Assembly (NCBI GenBank): GCA_015057635.1
Contig: SVEB01000109.1
Span: 31,907 to 95,906 of the forward strand
Length of the DNA stretch: 64,000 bases
From: Lachnospiraceae bacterium
Lineage (GTDB): Bacteria > Bacillota > Clostridia > Lachnospirales > Lachnospiraceae
Reading direction: 5' to 3'
Shown: positions 7,993 to 18,427 of the stretch, in pieces
How the letters are laid out: each line of letters starts with the position of its first letter
Numbering within the stretch: position 1 is the stretch's first letter
Translations under genes and position numbers: made by a program
Notes under the pieces: generated by a model
Databases searched by the model: none
What the model was told of the DNA's origin: nothing
The model's input: the letters and a program-made list of their open reading frames with translations, nothing else

Positions 7993-10053
7993 ATGTTAGC
8001 AGTTCTTTACCTTGTGCTTTGTTTCCTTCTGGGATACGGTCTGTGCAGTGTGGTATTTCCGAATTTAAAGAATATTACAGGCAGCCGGTTTTCGGGAGAG
8101 AAGCTTAGCCTTTGTTCCTATTTTGTACAGGTTCCTGCATGGTATCTGACGGGAACGGTGGCAATGACATGGCTTACGTATCTGTTTGCTTATGCATTTA
8201 AGTCAAAGGAGAAGCCATTGATCTATGGCAATTTAGGCTCGATGATCGTCGGAGGCCTGCTTATTGTCCTGCTCTTATGGCTTTCGTTAAGGAAGCACGG
8301 CAAAAAAACAGAACGGCAGAATATGGCATGGAGTGAGTTGAAGAAGATATCGGTGGGGGAATATGTGCTTATGTTCCTCTCTTTGTTTTTGATCATTCAG
8401 TTGATGTGGATCACATTTCATGTAAAGAATGGAGAGCTGCAGGTTGGGTATTCAGTATTCAGTGATTTTTCACCGCATCTTGGCATGATTCGGTCATTCT
8501 CATATGGAAATAATTTTCCGACTCAGTATTCTCATTTTGCAGGAGAAGACATTCGGTATCATTTCCTGTTTCAGTTCCTGGTTGGAAACCTGGAGTTTTT
8601 AGGAATGCGCATTGACTATGCGTTTAATATTCCAAGCGCACTGTCCTTATTCGCCGCTGTAATGCTTTTATACGTGCTTGCGGTAAAGATCGGCGGAAAA
8701 CGGTCCGTAGGATATCTGACCTGTCTGTTCTTTGCGTTTAGAAGTTCGAAGAGTCTCTTTATTTTCTTAAGTAAGGTGCCGGAAGGAACAAGTCTTCTTG
8801 CTGCGTTAAAAGACAATACAGAGTTTATCGGCTATACAACGAATGAGGCATGGGGGTTATGGAATCTGAATGTATACTGCAATCAGAGACATTTAGCCTT
8901 GGGGCTTGCGGTTATGTTATTGATCCTTCTTTTCTTTATTCCGCATCTGTATGCGCTGTTTGAAAGAGTGAAGGCAGCAATAGAACAAAGAGAAAAAGAA
9001 GAGAGCACCTTTGCCGTAGCGGTGAGGGAAATCTTCTTTACAAAAGAAGGATGGATGATAAAGGATCTTGGCCTTTGTGTTGCAGCAGGCATTCTTCTTG
9101 GAATATTAGCGTTCTTTAACGGCGCTGTTACCATCGCGGCTTTGCTTATCTTGTTTTTAATTGCAGTATTTGCGGATCGCCGTCTCGAGTTTTTAGTGAC
9201 GGCAGTGATTGCGACAGGATTATCGGTCTTGCAGTCTTCCTTTTTTATAAAAGGGAGTGCGATCAGTACCAGTTTCTACTTTGGATTCATCGCGGAAAAC
9301 CGGACGTTCTTCGGCGTGATTGATTATATTGAACGGCTGTTAGGGATTCTGCCGATCGTGTTGCTTGTAGCGTTCCTTTTGAGTAAGGGAGTGGAAAAGT
9401 GGCTGATGGCATGTGTAAGCCTTCCGTTTCTATTTGCATTTACCATGTCGTTAACCGTGGACGTGACGGTTAACCATAAGTATATTATGATCAGTGTTAT
9501 GCTTGCAGGGATATTCGCAGCAATCGCAATCGTCAAATTATACGAGAAGAGATCCGTATTCTTAAAGGCTGTCTGCATTTTGCTGACGGTAGTTTTAACA
9601 GCGACCGGACTATACGATTATACGATTGTATTAAAGAAGAATCAGAATTCATTAAATTTTGATCTGGATGATCCATTGACGTTATGGATTCGGGATAATG
9701 CGGATTCTAAGGACATTTTCTTAAGTTCAAATTACGCTCTTAATAATGTGGTAATGGGAGGCGCGATGCTTTTCCTTGGCTGGCCTTATTTCGGCTGGTC
9801 GGCAGGGTATGATACCGCACACCGTGCCGAACTTGTGAAAGAGATGTATGAAGCGGATTCGAGTGAAGAATTGATGCAGCTTGTGGAAGAAAATAATATC
9901 CGCTTTATTATTGTGGATTATGATAACCGGGTAAGTATGGATTACAACCTGGATCCATATACGATTCCTGCGACGTATGAAGCGGTTTATGAAAGCGGAG
10001 CCGGTGACTATCAGATAACAATTTATGATACGAAAAAAGCGATTGGCAGATAA
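7993..10053 (+). CDS. polytopic membrane protein, GT-C-like (glycan/lipid-linked sugar transfer suspected)
   Basis: Many TM segments, soluble C-terminal domain; adjacent to glf and a GT2. Confidence 0.65.
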   Translation: MLAVLYLVLCFLLGYGLCSVVFPNLKNITGSRFSGEKLSLCSYFVQVPAWYLTGTVAMTWLTYLFAYAFKSKEKPLIYGNLGSMIVGGLLIVLLLWLSLRKHGKKTERQNMAWSELKKISVGEYVLMFLSLFLIIQLMWITFHVKNGELQVGYSVFSDFSPHLGMIRSFSYGNNFPTQYSHFAGEDIRYHFLFQFLVGNLEFLGMRIDYAFNIPSALSLFAAVMLLYVLAVKIGGKRSVGYLTCLFFAFRSSKSLFIFLSKVPEGTSLLAALKDNTEFIGYTTNEAWGLWNLNVYCNQRHLALGLAVMLLILLFFIPHLYALFERVKAAIEQREKEESTFAVAVREIFFTKEGWMIKDLGLCVAAGILLGILAFFNGAVTIAALLILFLIAVFADRRLEFLVTAVIATGLSVLQSSFFIKGSAISTSFYFGFIAENRTFFGVIDYIERLLGILPIVLLVAFLLSKGVEKWLMACVSLPFLFAFTMSLTVDVTVNHKYIMISVMLAGIFAAIAIVKLYEKRSVFLKAVCILLTVVLTATGLYDYTIVLKKNQNSLNFDLDDPLTLWIRDNADSKDIFLSSNYALNNVVMGGAMLFLGWPYFGWSAGYDTAHRAELVKEMYEADSSEELMQLVEENNIRFIIVDYDNRVSMDYNLDPYTIPATYEAVYESGAGDYQITIYDTKKAIGR

Positions 10054-10087
10054 GATGCCATCCGATAGAGAAAGGAAATAAAAAACG

Positions 10088-11176
10088 ATGCATTATGATT
10101 ATGTAGTTGTAGGAGCAGGCCTTGCAGGCCTTACGATTGCTGAACGAGCAGCAAATGAAGGAAACAAGAAAGTATTAGTGATTGAAAGAAGAGGCCATAT
10201 TGGCGGAAATGTATACGATTCCTATAATGAGGACGGTATCTTGATTCATAACTATGGACCTCATATTTTTCATACAAACGATAAAGAAGTTTATGACTAT
10301 CTAAGCAAGTTTACAAAATGGAATGACTTCTGGCACAGAGTATTAACTTATGTGGATGGTAACCTGATTCCGATGCCGATTACGGTGGAAACCGTGAATA
10401 AGTTATATAATCTTAACTTAAGCACGAAGGAATTTGAAGCATTTATCAAAGAAGAAGCAGAAGACATTGAAGAGATTCGCACAAGCAAGGATGTAGCATT
10501 AAGCAAGGTTGGAGAGAATATCTATAATTTATTCTTTAAGAACTATACAATCAAGCAGTGGGGCATTGATCCGGGTGAGATCGATACATCCGTTATTTCC
10601 AGAATTCCAATCCGTTTTAATCGTGATACCAGATATTTTGCAGATAAATATCAGGGAATGCCAAGACATGGCTATACCAAAATGTGTGAGAATATGTTAC
10701 AGAATAAGAATATTAAGATCATGCTGAATACGGATTATAAAGAAGTGAAGGACGATATCACATATGATAAGTTAATCTATACCGGACAGACAGATGAATT
10801 TTATGATTTTGAATATGGCAAATTAGCATATAGAAGTCTGGAATTCAAGTTTGAGACATTCGATCAGGAATCCTATCAGGAAGCGCCGGTTGTGAATTAT
10901 CCAAACGACTATGATTTTACACGTATTACGGAATTTAAGAAGCTAACCTGGCAGGATCATAAAAAGACAACAATCTTAAAGGAATATCCACAGGCAGAGG
11001 GAGAACCTTATTATCCGTTCCCAACCAAAGAGTGTAAGGAACATTTTGCAAAATATCAGGCCAAGATGGAACAGGAAGAGAACACTTACTTCTTAGGAAG
11101 ACTTGCTGAATATCGTTATTATAATATGGACGCTGTTGTAAGAAGCGCTCTGGATTTATATAACAGGATCAAGTAA
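10088..11176 (+). CDS. glf: UDP-galactopyranose mutase
   Basis: VVGAGLAGLTIAERAANEGNKKVLVIERRGHIGGNVYD, GPHIFHT, NYPNDYDFTRITEFK. Confidence 0.97.
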   Translation: MHYDYVVVGAGLAGLTIAERAANEGNKKVLVIERRGHIGGNVYDSYNEDGILIHNYGPHIFHTNDKEVYDYLSKFTKWNDFWHRVLTYVDGNLIPMPITVETVNKLYNLNLSTKEFEAFIKEEAEDIEEIRTSKDVALSKVGENIYNLFFKNYTIKQWGIDPGEIDTSVISRIPIRFNRDTRYFADKYQGMPRHGYTKMCENMLQNKNIKIMLNTDYKEVKDDITYDKLIYTGQTDEFYDFEYGKLAYRSLEFKFETFDQESYQEAPVVNYPNDYDFTRITEFKKLTWQDHKKTTILKEYPQAEGEPYYPFPTKECKEHFAKYQAKMEQEENTYFLGRLAEYRYYNMDAVVRSALDLYNRIK

Positions 11177-11197
11177 GAAAATTGTACACAGGGGGAA

Positions 11198-11932
11198 ATG
11201 AAGATGGATAAGTTATATATCGTAATTCCGGCTTATAATGAGGAAGCCAATGTGGAACGTGTTATCAAAGACTGGTATCCTATTGTGGAGAAGACAGGGA
11301 AGGAAAGTAGACTGGTGGTGATCGATGATGGAAGCAAGGATTCCACTTATGCGATTATGACCAGATTAGCGAAGGACTACCCGCAGTTGAAGCCGATGAC
11401 AAAGAAGAATGGAGGGCATGGGGCCACTATTTTATTTGGGTATCAGAAAGCAATTGAAGAAGGAGCTGATTATGTCTTTCAGACAGACTCGGATGGTCAG
11501 ACGGTTCCGGACGAGTTTTGGGATTTCTGGAAGGAAAGAGAAAACTACGCAATGGTAATTGGTCATAGAAAGGGACGGCAGGATGGTTTGTCCCGTATAT
11601 TTGTGACAAAGACATTAAAGCTTGTATGCCAGATCTGTTTCCATGTGACGTTGACAGATGCGAACACTCCGTTTCGTCTGATGAAGGCTTCGGTCTTAAA
11701 AGAGAATCTTCCACTGATTCCGAAAGATTATAATTTATCCAACGTTATTATTTCTGTTATTTATGCAAAGAAGAAGCTGCCGGTTCTTTATAAGAGGGTG
11801 ACTTTTAAGCCTAGACAGGGCGGAGTGAACTCCATTAATATGAAGAAGATCATTAAGATCGGAAAACAGGCAGTAAAAGATTTTAGTCAGATTAATAAAG
11901 TTATTAAGAATAAGGAGAGAATCAATGGGTAA
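11198..11932 (+). CDS. family 2 glycosyltransferase
   Basis: LYIVIPAYNEEANVERVI...VVIDDGSKDST...QTDSDGQ. Confidence 0.93.
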   Translation: MKMDKLYIVIPAYNEEANVERVIKDWYPIVEKTGKESRLVVIDDGSKDSTYAIMTRLAKDYPQLKPMTKKNGGHGATILFGYQKAIEEGADYVFQTDSDGQTVPDEFWDFWKERENYAMVIGHRKGRQDGLSRIFVTKTLKLVCQICFHVTLTDANTPFRLMKASVLKENLPLIPKDYNLSNVIISVIYAKKKLPVLYKRVTFKPRQGGVNSINMKKIIKIGKQAVKDFSQINKVIKNKERING

Positions 11933-14375
11933 AAGAAGCAGGGATATTGTGATAAAATGCGGGATGCCCATTCTTGCGTTCGTTATCATCGCGCTAACGG
12001 GAAAGTCTTTGTTAGGAAATGATTATGGAGCATTCTTTCAGTGGTGGTTTACGCTTTTTGTGATAGGCATTGTATTTTTGCCAATCAGCAGCCTGATATT
12101 TAGGAATTTTCATGATGGAGGATGGCTCTTCTCTAAGACGATCGGGCTCGCGGTGAGCGGCTGGGTGATGTGGTATCTGTCCTCTTTCCATATCCTCAAA
12201 TTCACAAGGACGAATACAATTGTTTCGGTAGGAATCTGTGCGGTGCTCACTGCTGCAGTAATGGCAGGAAGTATCCGTTATGCAAAGAAGAATGGGGCAG
12301 AGATGCCATATCAGTTTGATGTTGACAAAATCGGCGGGATGCTTACCGCGGAATGCCTGTTTTTTGCAGCATTTACATTCTGGATTTATTTAAAGGCATT
12401 TAAGCCGGAGGCATACGGAACGGAGAAGTTCATGGATTATGGTTTTATGACAACCATGATGCGTGCCGAATATATGCCGCCACAGGATTTATGGATGGCA
12501 GGCAAGAATATCAACTATTATTATGTCGGACAGTTTTTAGCGACTTATCTGACGAAACTTAGTGGCGTGGGCGTGGAAAATGGCTACAATCTGATGCTGA
12601 TGACAATCGCATCAATGGGATTCGCCCTTCCATACAGCATCGCCTACAACGTAATGAAGACATTTTTACTGGATCGCGGGCTTGCAAGAAGAAATACAGG
12701 AAAACCACAGTTCGGTTTGAAATTCATGAAGCATAAGACGGCGGTTGCGACCGTATGCGGTGTATTTGCAGGGCTTTTAGTATCCATTGCCGGCAATATG
12801 CATTATCCGATCTATCGTTTTATTGTTCCATTTCTAAATAAAAGAAGCGGTAAGGAAGTATCGTCCTACTGGTTCCCGGATGCGACTAGATATATCGGGT
12901 ATAATCCGGATACAACAGATAAGACGATCCATGAGTTTCCATGTTACTCCTTTGTATTAGGAGATCTGCATGCGCATGTTATTAATATTATCTTTGTACT
13001 GACAGTGCTTGCAATTTTATTCGCGTATCTGCTTAGCAGAAAGAAACAGATGGATGCACTTCGTATGGGAGAGTCCATCGAAGAGCCGAATTTCTTAAAA
13101 GAATGTTTTCATCCATGTATTTTGCTGATCGGATTCTTTATCGGGTTATTCCATACAACGAATTTCTGGGACTATCCGATTTATTATGTAGTATCCGGAG
13201 CAATTATTCTGTTCTCAAATCTGGTCATTTATCAGTTTAAGAAGAAAGCAGTCTTTTTGACAGCGGCTCATGCAGTTATTATATTAGGCATTGCAAAGCT
13301 TGTCTGTCTGCCATTTACGCTTTCCTTCGATCAGATTTCTACTTCCATCAGTATTACGAGCGCGAGAACCCCTCTTTATCAGCTGGCTGTATTATGGGGC
13401 ATCCCATTATTCTTAGTGGCTATGTTTGTAAGGGTTCGCTATAAAGATCTGAAGGTGGAAGGTTACATCACAGAAAAAGACGCATCGTATGGAAACGCGA
13501 AAAAGAAGAAAGATATGCTGCAGCAGGAAAATGGGAAAGTTGCATTTGTGCCGGATAAGAATAAACTATTTCAGTTTATTGATACGTTAACGGTAGCAGA
13601 TCTGTTTATTATCACGATTGGTTTATGTGCAGCAGGTCTTATCCTGATGCCGGAAGTTATTTATGTGGTAGATATCTATTCCGGAGATTATAAGCGTGCC
13701 AATACAATGTTTAAGCTTACGTATCAGGCGTATATCATGTTTGGTATCGCGATGTCCTATATCTCTATTCGGTTTATCACAGAAGAACGCACGAAAGTCA
13801 GAAGAGTGACAGGTCTTATTGCAGCAGCACTTTTAATCTGGACAATGGGTTACTTTGGAAATGCCGCAAAAGCATGGTTTGGAGATGTAAAGGATTCCTC
13901 CCGCTATCAGGGCATTGACGCATCTGCGTTTATAGAAAAAGAAAACTATGATGATTATCTCGCTACAAAATGGCTGAATGAGAATGTGACGGGTGCTCCG
14001 GTCGTACTGGAGGTAAACGGAGACAGTTATACGTATCATGAACGTGTTTCGGTTATAACAGGACTTCCTACCGTACTTGGATGGAAGACACATGAATGGC
14101 TGTGGAGAAGCGATGCGACAGGAGGATATCCGCCTGTATTGAATGAACGTACCGCTGATATACAGACAATCTATACATCAGAGGATGTGAATGCAGTAAA
14201 GGAATTGATTGAAAAGTATGATATTTCCTATATCTATGTAGGGCAGCTAGAGGCAGAGCAATATGAAGTGCCGGTAAATGATGAACTCCTTCGTTCATTA
14301 GGCGAAATCGTATTCGAAAGCCCGGCAACGGATACAAAGACTTATGCGACCTATATTGTAAAAATAGATCGCTAG
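11925..14375 (+). CDS. DUF2298 family polytopic membrane protein (GT-C-like)
   Basis: FMDYGFMTTMMRAEYMPPQDLWMAGKNINYYYVGQF, SFVLGDLHAHV, RANTMFKLTYQAY motifs; overlaps the GT2 gene by 8 bp. Confidence 0.85.
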   Translation: MGKRSRDIVIKCGMPILAFVIIALTGKSLLGNDYGAFFQWWFTLFVIGIVFLPISSLIFRNFHDGGWLFSKTIGLAVSGWVMWYLSSFHILKFTRTNTIVSVGICAVLTAAVMAGSIRYAKKNGAEMPYQFDVDKIGGMLTAECLFFAAFTFWIYLKAFKPEAYGTEKFMDYGFMTTMMRAEYMPPQDLWMAGKNINYYYVGQFLATYLTKLSGVGVENGYNLMLMTIASMGFALPYSIAYNVMKTFLLDRGLARRNTGKPQFGLKFMKHKTAVATVCGVFAGLLVSIAGNMHYPIYRFIVPFLNKRSGKEVSSYWFPDATRYIGYNPDTTDKTIHEFPCYSFVLGDLHAHVINIIFVLTVLAILFAYLLSRKKQMDALRMGESIEEPNFLKECFHPCILLIGFFIGLFHTTNFWDYPIYYVVSGAIILFSNLVIYQFKKKAVFLTAAHAVIILGIAKLVCLPFTLSFDQISTSISITSARTPLYQLAVLWGIPLFLVAMFVRVRYKDLKVEGYITEKDASYGNAKKKKDMLQQENGKVAFVPDKNKLFQFIDTLTVADLFIITIGLCAAGLILMPEVIYVVDIYSGDYKRANTMFKLTYQAYIMFGIAMSYISIRFITEERTKVRRVTGLIAAALLIWTMGYFGNAAKAWFGDVKDSSRYQGIDASAFIEKENYDDYLATKWLNENVTGAPVVLEVNGDSYTYHERVSVITGLPTVLGWKTHEWLWRSDATGGYPPVLNERTADIQTIYTSEDVNAVKELIEKYDISYIYVGQLEAEQYEVPVNDELLRSLGEIVFESPATDTKTYATYIVKIDR

Positions 14376-14468
14376 AAGAAGGGGACTTCCCGGATGGCAA
14401 ATGACGGTTCACGATATGCATTTTTTCGCATATGATATTATGAGGTTAGGAATGAGAGGTGTCAGCGT

Positions 14469-15218
14469 ATGATGGATAATACTGACCCTGCAGCACTTCC
14501 GTCACCAGAAGAGAATGAGTCATTACAGTTATCCGGGGAAGAAACGCCTGGCAGGGTCATCATCAATTATTGTCTGGTGCGTGTGCTCCATGCAGCCGTG
14601 AAGCAGCCGCCGATCCGGGTGATGATTGGAAATCGGATGATAACGAATCATCTGGGGTACGGAAAGATATCTCAGTATGAGAGAGTGAGCTGCGGGAACG
14701 CAATGGTTACCATATATGGAGGTATTAATCCGGAAGAAAAGCTTTATCAGGCAGATATTTCATTTAAAGCAGGAACAAGCATTACGCTTGCAGTCACAAG
14801 TACAGGATGGAAGGTAGAAAGCGGTGTTATCTACGACGGCGACTGTCGCTATCAGCCGCAGAGCGGATCCTGTCTGCGTGCAGTGAATCTGACGGGAGAG
14901 CAAAAGCCGTTCGATATTCTGCTAAGCAGTGGGAGGATCGTATTCCATAATGTGAAGAATCGGGAAGTGACTGCCTGGAGACAGAATTATCCTGGAGAAT
15001 ATGACTTTTATCTTGTGCCGACGCCTGAAGGGGTATATGCGCAAGAAGAAACAGTATCTTTAGAAGAAATGCCATATGTGGAAACTGAATTTTACAGGGG
15101 GCAGGAAGCAGTTCTGATGTTCTACCAGAGGCTTTTATCTGATACCCGCTATACCTGTTTTATTATAGGGGGAGGCCAAAAAAAAATACCAATTCAGATT
15201 GTGTTTGCAGAGAACTAG
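14469..15218 (+). CDS. DUF4397-like domain protein
   Basis: VRVLHAAVKQPPIRVMIGNRMITNHLGYGKISQYERVSCGNAMVTIY resembles DUF4397 repeats. Confidence 0.6.
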   Translation: MMDNTDPAALPSPEENESLQLSGEETPGRVIINYCLVRVLHAAVKQPPIRVMIGNRMITNHLGYGKISQYERVSCGNAMVTIYGGINPEEKLYQADISFKAGTSITLAVTSTGWKVESGVIYDGDCRYQPQSGSCLRAVNLTGEQKPFDILLSSGRIVFHNVKNREVTAWRQNYPGEYDFYLVPTPEGVYAQEETVSLEEMPYVETEFYRGQEAVLMFYQRLLSDTRYTCFIIGGGQKKIPIQIVFAEN

Positions 15219-15223
15219 GAAGA

Positions 15224-15306
15224 AGGCATATGCGCATAGCCCGCTATTTAGCGGATACGATAAAATATAACAGGATGGGCATGCGGCATACAGTGTGCAT
15301 ATGCCT
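15224..15306 (+). other. intergenic nested inverted repeat (possible structured RNA)
   Basis: Arms AGGCATATGCGCA (15224-15236) and TGTGCATATGCCT (15294-15306) enclosing CCGC-TATTTA-GCGG. Confidence 0.6.
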
Positions 15307-15431
15307 GCCTGAAAAATGGACAGGCTGACAAAATAAAAATAGAAGTTTCATTGAAAAATAGGACGAATCGTTTTACAATAGAAAAAGGATACATAAATGG
15401 AAGTATATACTAAAAGATAGCGGGTGCAAAA

Positions 15432-17303
15432 GTGATACGATTAATTAGGGACACAAAAAATTTTATAACGAGGAATCTGAAAAGTCTTGTACTGTTTGAG
15501 CTGCTTTATAAGCTTACGTTACTGCTTGTCGTACTTCCGATATTTGAAGCTGGTCTGAAGAAAACATTAAATATGGCCGGCTATAGTTATTTAACGATTG
15601 AAAATATTCTGCCATTTTTAAGAAATCCGGCTACCATTCTCTCCATAGTGCTTTTTCTTTTGATGATGGGATTTTTCATTCTTTTGGAAATGAATTGCCT
15701 AAGTGTTTATTTTCATAGCTGTATGCAGTTAAGAAAGATACGTCTGGTAGAAATCTTCTTTACCGGTATTATCCATACGGCAAGGGAATTAAAAAAGAAG
15801 AATTTCCTGATTGTGCTTTACAGTACCTTATATGGAGTGGTGCTGCTGCTTCCTCTTATTATTGTGAGCATCTCGAATATGAGAATTCCATCTTATATGG
15901 TCAAGATAATCAAAAATGACAGAGAAGTGGCGATTTGGGTAATCGCGCTGGTGGTATTGGCAGTTGTAGCTGTATATGATGGATTATTCGTATTTCAGTT
16001 CTGCAATATTGAGAAGAAAACATTCCGAGAGGGCCGCTCTCTCAGCAGAGAATTAAAAAAAGGAAGAAATCTAAGAATTCTATCTGTTATTGTGGCGTTT
16101 AATATCCTGCTTTGGATCGGATATGCTGTGCTCTATGTGATCGTCACAGTGGTGACGATTGTCATTACGTATGTGACCATGGATCCGACCGTTGTTGTTG
16201 CTGCATTTTTAAAGATATATAATCAAATGAATCAGTATGTTGGTTTTGTGATTGCAATTGTATCTTTGATTGGGAATTACGGCCTTATCACAAAGCTTTA
16301 CATTGATTACCGCGATTTAAATCCATATGCGGGATATGAGATCGATAAAATTCAGGAACAGATTATGAATGCGGAAGCAGAGAGGCTTCTCGAAAAGGGT
16401 TATTACAGGAATATTAAGGTTCCGCAGGGACGTTATATGGTCATTATTACAGTATTAAGCATCGTGGTAATCGCGATGAACTGTTACAATCTTGCCAAAG
16501 GTGTCTATAAAGGAGCCTTTGTGGAACGGGATACGTTATTTGGAAGCTATATCACATCCCATCGCGGTCTTTCCAGTGAGGCGCCGGAGAACACGATTCC
16601 GGCACTTGAACTTGCAATTGACCGGTTTTCGGATTATGCCGAGATTGACGTACAGGAAACAAAAGATGGTGTTATCATACTGCTACATGATGCCAGTCTG
16701 AAGCGGACTACCGGTGTTAAGCGCAATATCTGGAATGTGACTTATGAGGAACTTTTAACGTATGATGCAGGAAGCTGGTTTTCTTCTGACTATATCGGGA
16801 CTGTAATTCCTACGTTAGAGGAAGTATTAGATTTATGTCGGGACCGAATTAAGCTTAATATTGAGATCAAAATCAATGGACATGAGCAGTATCTGATCGA
16901 GAAGGTTGTGGATTTGATTGAGGAATATGACTTTATCAATCAGTGTGTGGTCACCTCTACAAGCTACAGTGCTTTGGCAAGGGTCAAGGAACTCAACGAG
17001 AATATTAAGACTGGCTATATTATGTCGATTGCGTATGGATATTTCTATAATAAGGAGTATGCTGACTTCTTTAGTGTGAAATCAAGTTTTATCACAGAAT
17101 CCATGGTGCGTACGGCACATAGTTTAGGTAAGGAAGTGCATGCCTGGACAGTGAATACGACGACGGAAGTGGAGAGGCTGAAACAGATCGGTGTTGATAA
17201 TATCATTACAGACAACCCGGTCAAGGTAAGAGAGATCATTTCCAATGCGAATGCGATTGTAACATTTAAGGAATTGCTTGGAATGTTGGAAGAAGTAAAT
17301 TAA
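15432..17303 (+). CDS. glycerophosphodiester phosphodiesterase with N-terminal membrane domain
   Basis: SHRGLSSEAPENTIPALELAID, EIDVQETKDGVIILLHD, INIEIK/VHAWTVNT motifs; GTG start. Confidence 0.93.
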   Translation: MIRLIRDTKNFITRNLKSLVLFELLYKLTLLLVVLPIFEAGLKKTLNMAGYSYLTIENILPFLRNPATILSIVLFLLMMGFFILLEMNCLSVYFHSCMQLRKIRLVEIFFTGIIHTARELKKKNFLIVLYSTLYGVVLLLPLIIVSISNMRIPSYMVKIIKNDREVAIWVIALVVLAVVAVYDGLFVFQFCNIEKKTFREGRSLSRELKKGRNLRILSVIVAFNILLWIGYAVLYVIVTVVTIVITYVTMDPTVVVAAFLKIYNQMNQYVGFVIAIVSLIGNYGLITKLYIDYRDLNPYAGYEIDKIQEQIMNAEAERLLEKGYYRNIKVPQGRYMVIITVLSIVVIAMNCYNLAKGVYKGAFVERDTLFGSYITSHRGLSSEAPENTIPALELAIDRFSDYAEIDVQETKDGVIILLHDASLKRTTGVKRNIWNVTYEELLTYDAGSWFSSDYIGTVIPTLEEVLDLCRDRIKLNIEIKINGHEQYLIEKVVDLIEEYDFINQCVVTSTSYSALARVKELNENIKTGYIMSIAYGYFYNKEYADFFSVKSSFITESMVRTAHSLGKEVHAWTVNTTTEVERLKQIGVDNIITDNPVKVREIISNANAIVTFKELLGMLEEVN

Positions 17304-17372
17304 AAAGTGATGAACCCCCAATCTATCTGCTGCATATTTTAATATGTGAGCGAATATGAGGGGGTTTTATTA

Positions 17373-18185
17373 TTGACACCTAAAGTTGTAATTGATGCCG
17401 GCAATGGAGGATCAGACACCGGTGTTGTCTATGAAGGCAGGTATGAGAAAAATGATAACCTGGATTTGGCCCTTGCTGTTGGAGAAATCCTGCAGGCAAA
17501 TGGCATAAATGTAGAATATACAAGGGAAGACGATCGTGACCAATCGGAGCTTCTGCGCGCACGGTATGCGAATGAGTCAGATGCTGTGCTGTTTGTGTCG
17601 TTTCAGCGAAATGCATCACAGAATCCGAATGAGGGCAGCGGGGTACAGGTAATTGTCTATGACGAGAAGAGTAAAGCAAGGGATTTAGCAGAGAATATTA
17701 CAAAGAGTCTGGCTGATATCGGATTTAAGAATAATGGCGTTACCTATCGGAAGGATATTGATGTCTTAAGGAAAACGAAGATGCCGGCAATGATGGTTTT
17801 GACCGGTTATATCGACAATGACAGGGATAATGAACTGTATGACAGGAATTTCAATCAGATTGCAGATGCGATCGCAGATGATATATATGAAAAGTTGACA
17901 GGCAAGGAGTTAGCAGTAGTACCGCAGTATCAGCTCCCGCCGGGATCAGAGGTGAGCGAAAGTATCCGCTACCGTGTTCAGGTCGGACTATTTTCAAATT
18001 ATAACAATGCGACGAGGGCAGCATCCCGCTTAAAGGCACTTGGGTATCCGGTTGACATCGTAAGGAAGGATCCATATTATGCAGTTGTGGTCGGTGAGTT
18101 CGGGGATCTGGCAGAGGCAAACGATGTAGAAACGGATTTAAAGATGCTTGGATATGACACACTCATTATTATGGTTGAGGTATAA
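17373..18185 (+). CDS. N-acetylmuramoyl-L-alanine amidase with C-terminal SPOR-like domain
   Basis: VVIDAGNGGSDTG, TREDD, C-terminal YRVQVGLFSNYNNATRAASRLKALGYPVDIV; likely TTG start behind GAGGGGG rather than the listed GTG at 17346. Confidence 0.88.
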   Translation: MTPKVVIDAGNGGSDTGVVYEGRYEKNDNLDLALAVGEILQANGINVEYTREDDRDQSELLRARYANESDAVLFVSFQRNASQNPNEGSGVQVIVYDEKSKARDLAENITKSLADIGFKNNGVTYRKDIDVLRKTKMPAMMVLTGYIDNDRDNELYDRNFNQIADAIADDIYEKLTGKELAVVPQYQLPPGSEVSESIRYRVQVGLFSNYNNATRAASRLKALGYPVDIVRKDPYYAVVVGEFGDLAEANDVETDLKMLGYDTLIIMVEV

Positions 18186-18191
18186 AAAAAT

Positions 18192-18277
18192 GTCAGAAAG
18201 AAAAATCCGGGAGGCAGAACGGAATTTTTCTTTCTGACTTTTCTTTTTTTGCTTTCTGATAAAAAATATCAGAAGGC
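18192..18277 (+). terminator. two tandem hairpins after the amidase gene
   Basis: GTCAGAAAGAAAAATCCG/CGGAATTTTTCTTTCTGAC then GCTTTCTGATA-AAAAA-TATCAGAAGGC. Confidence 0.7.
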
Positions 18278-18326
18278 AAAAAAAGAAAAAATAATAATAA
18301 GAATCTGGTATAATAAGTGCTGGAAC

Positions 18327-18355
18327 TTGAAAATAATGAATAACAGAAGTATAAT
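18327..18355 (+). promoter_or_regulatory. sigma-A-type promoter TTGAAA-N17-TATAAT for the COG0523 genes
   Basis: TTGAAA at 18327-18332, TATAAT at 18350-18355. Confidence 0.7.
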
Positions 18356-18365
18356 AAGGTAAGAA

Positions 18366-18390
18366 AATAATGTAAATACATTACGTTATT
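18366..18390. promoter_or_regulatory. palindromic candidate operator AATAATGTAA-ATACA-TTACGTTATT
   Basis: 10-bp arms with one mismatch, 5-bp centre, about 11 bp downstream of the -10 element. Confidence 0.55.
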
Positions 18391-18427
18391 CAGTAGAAAA
18401 AGTACAAAGGGTAAGAAAGGAATCCAT

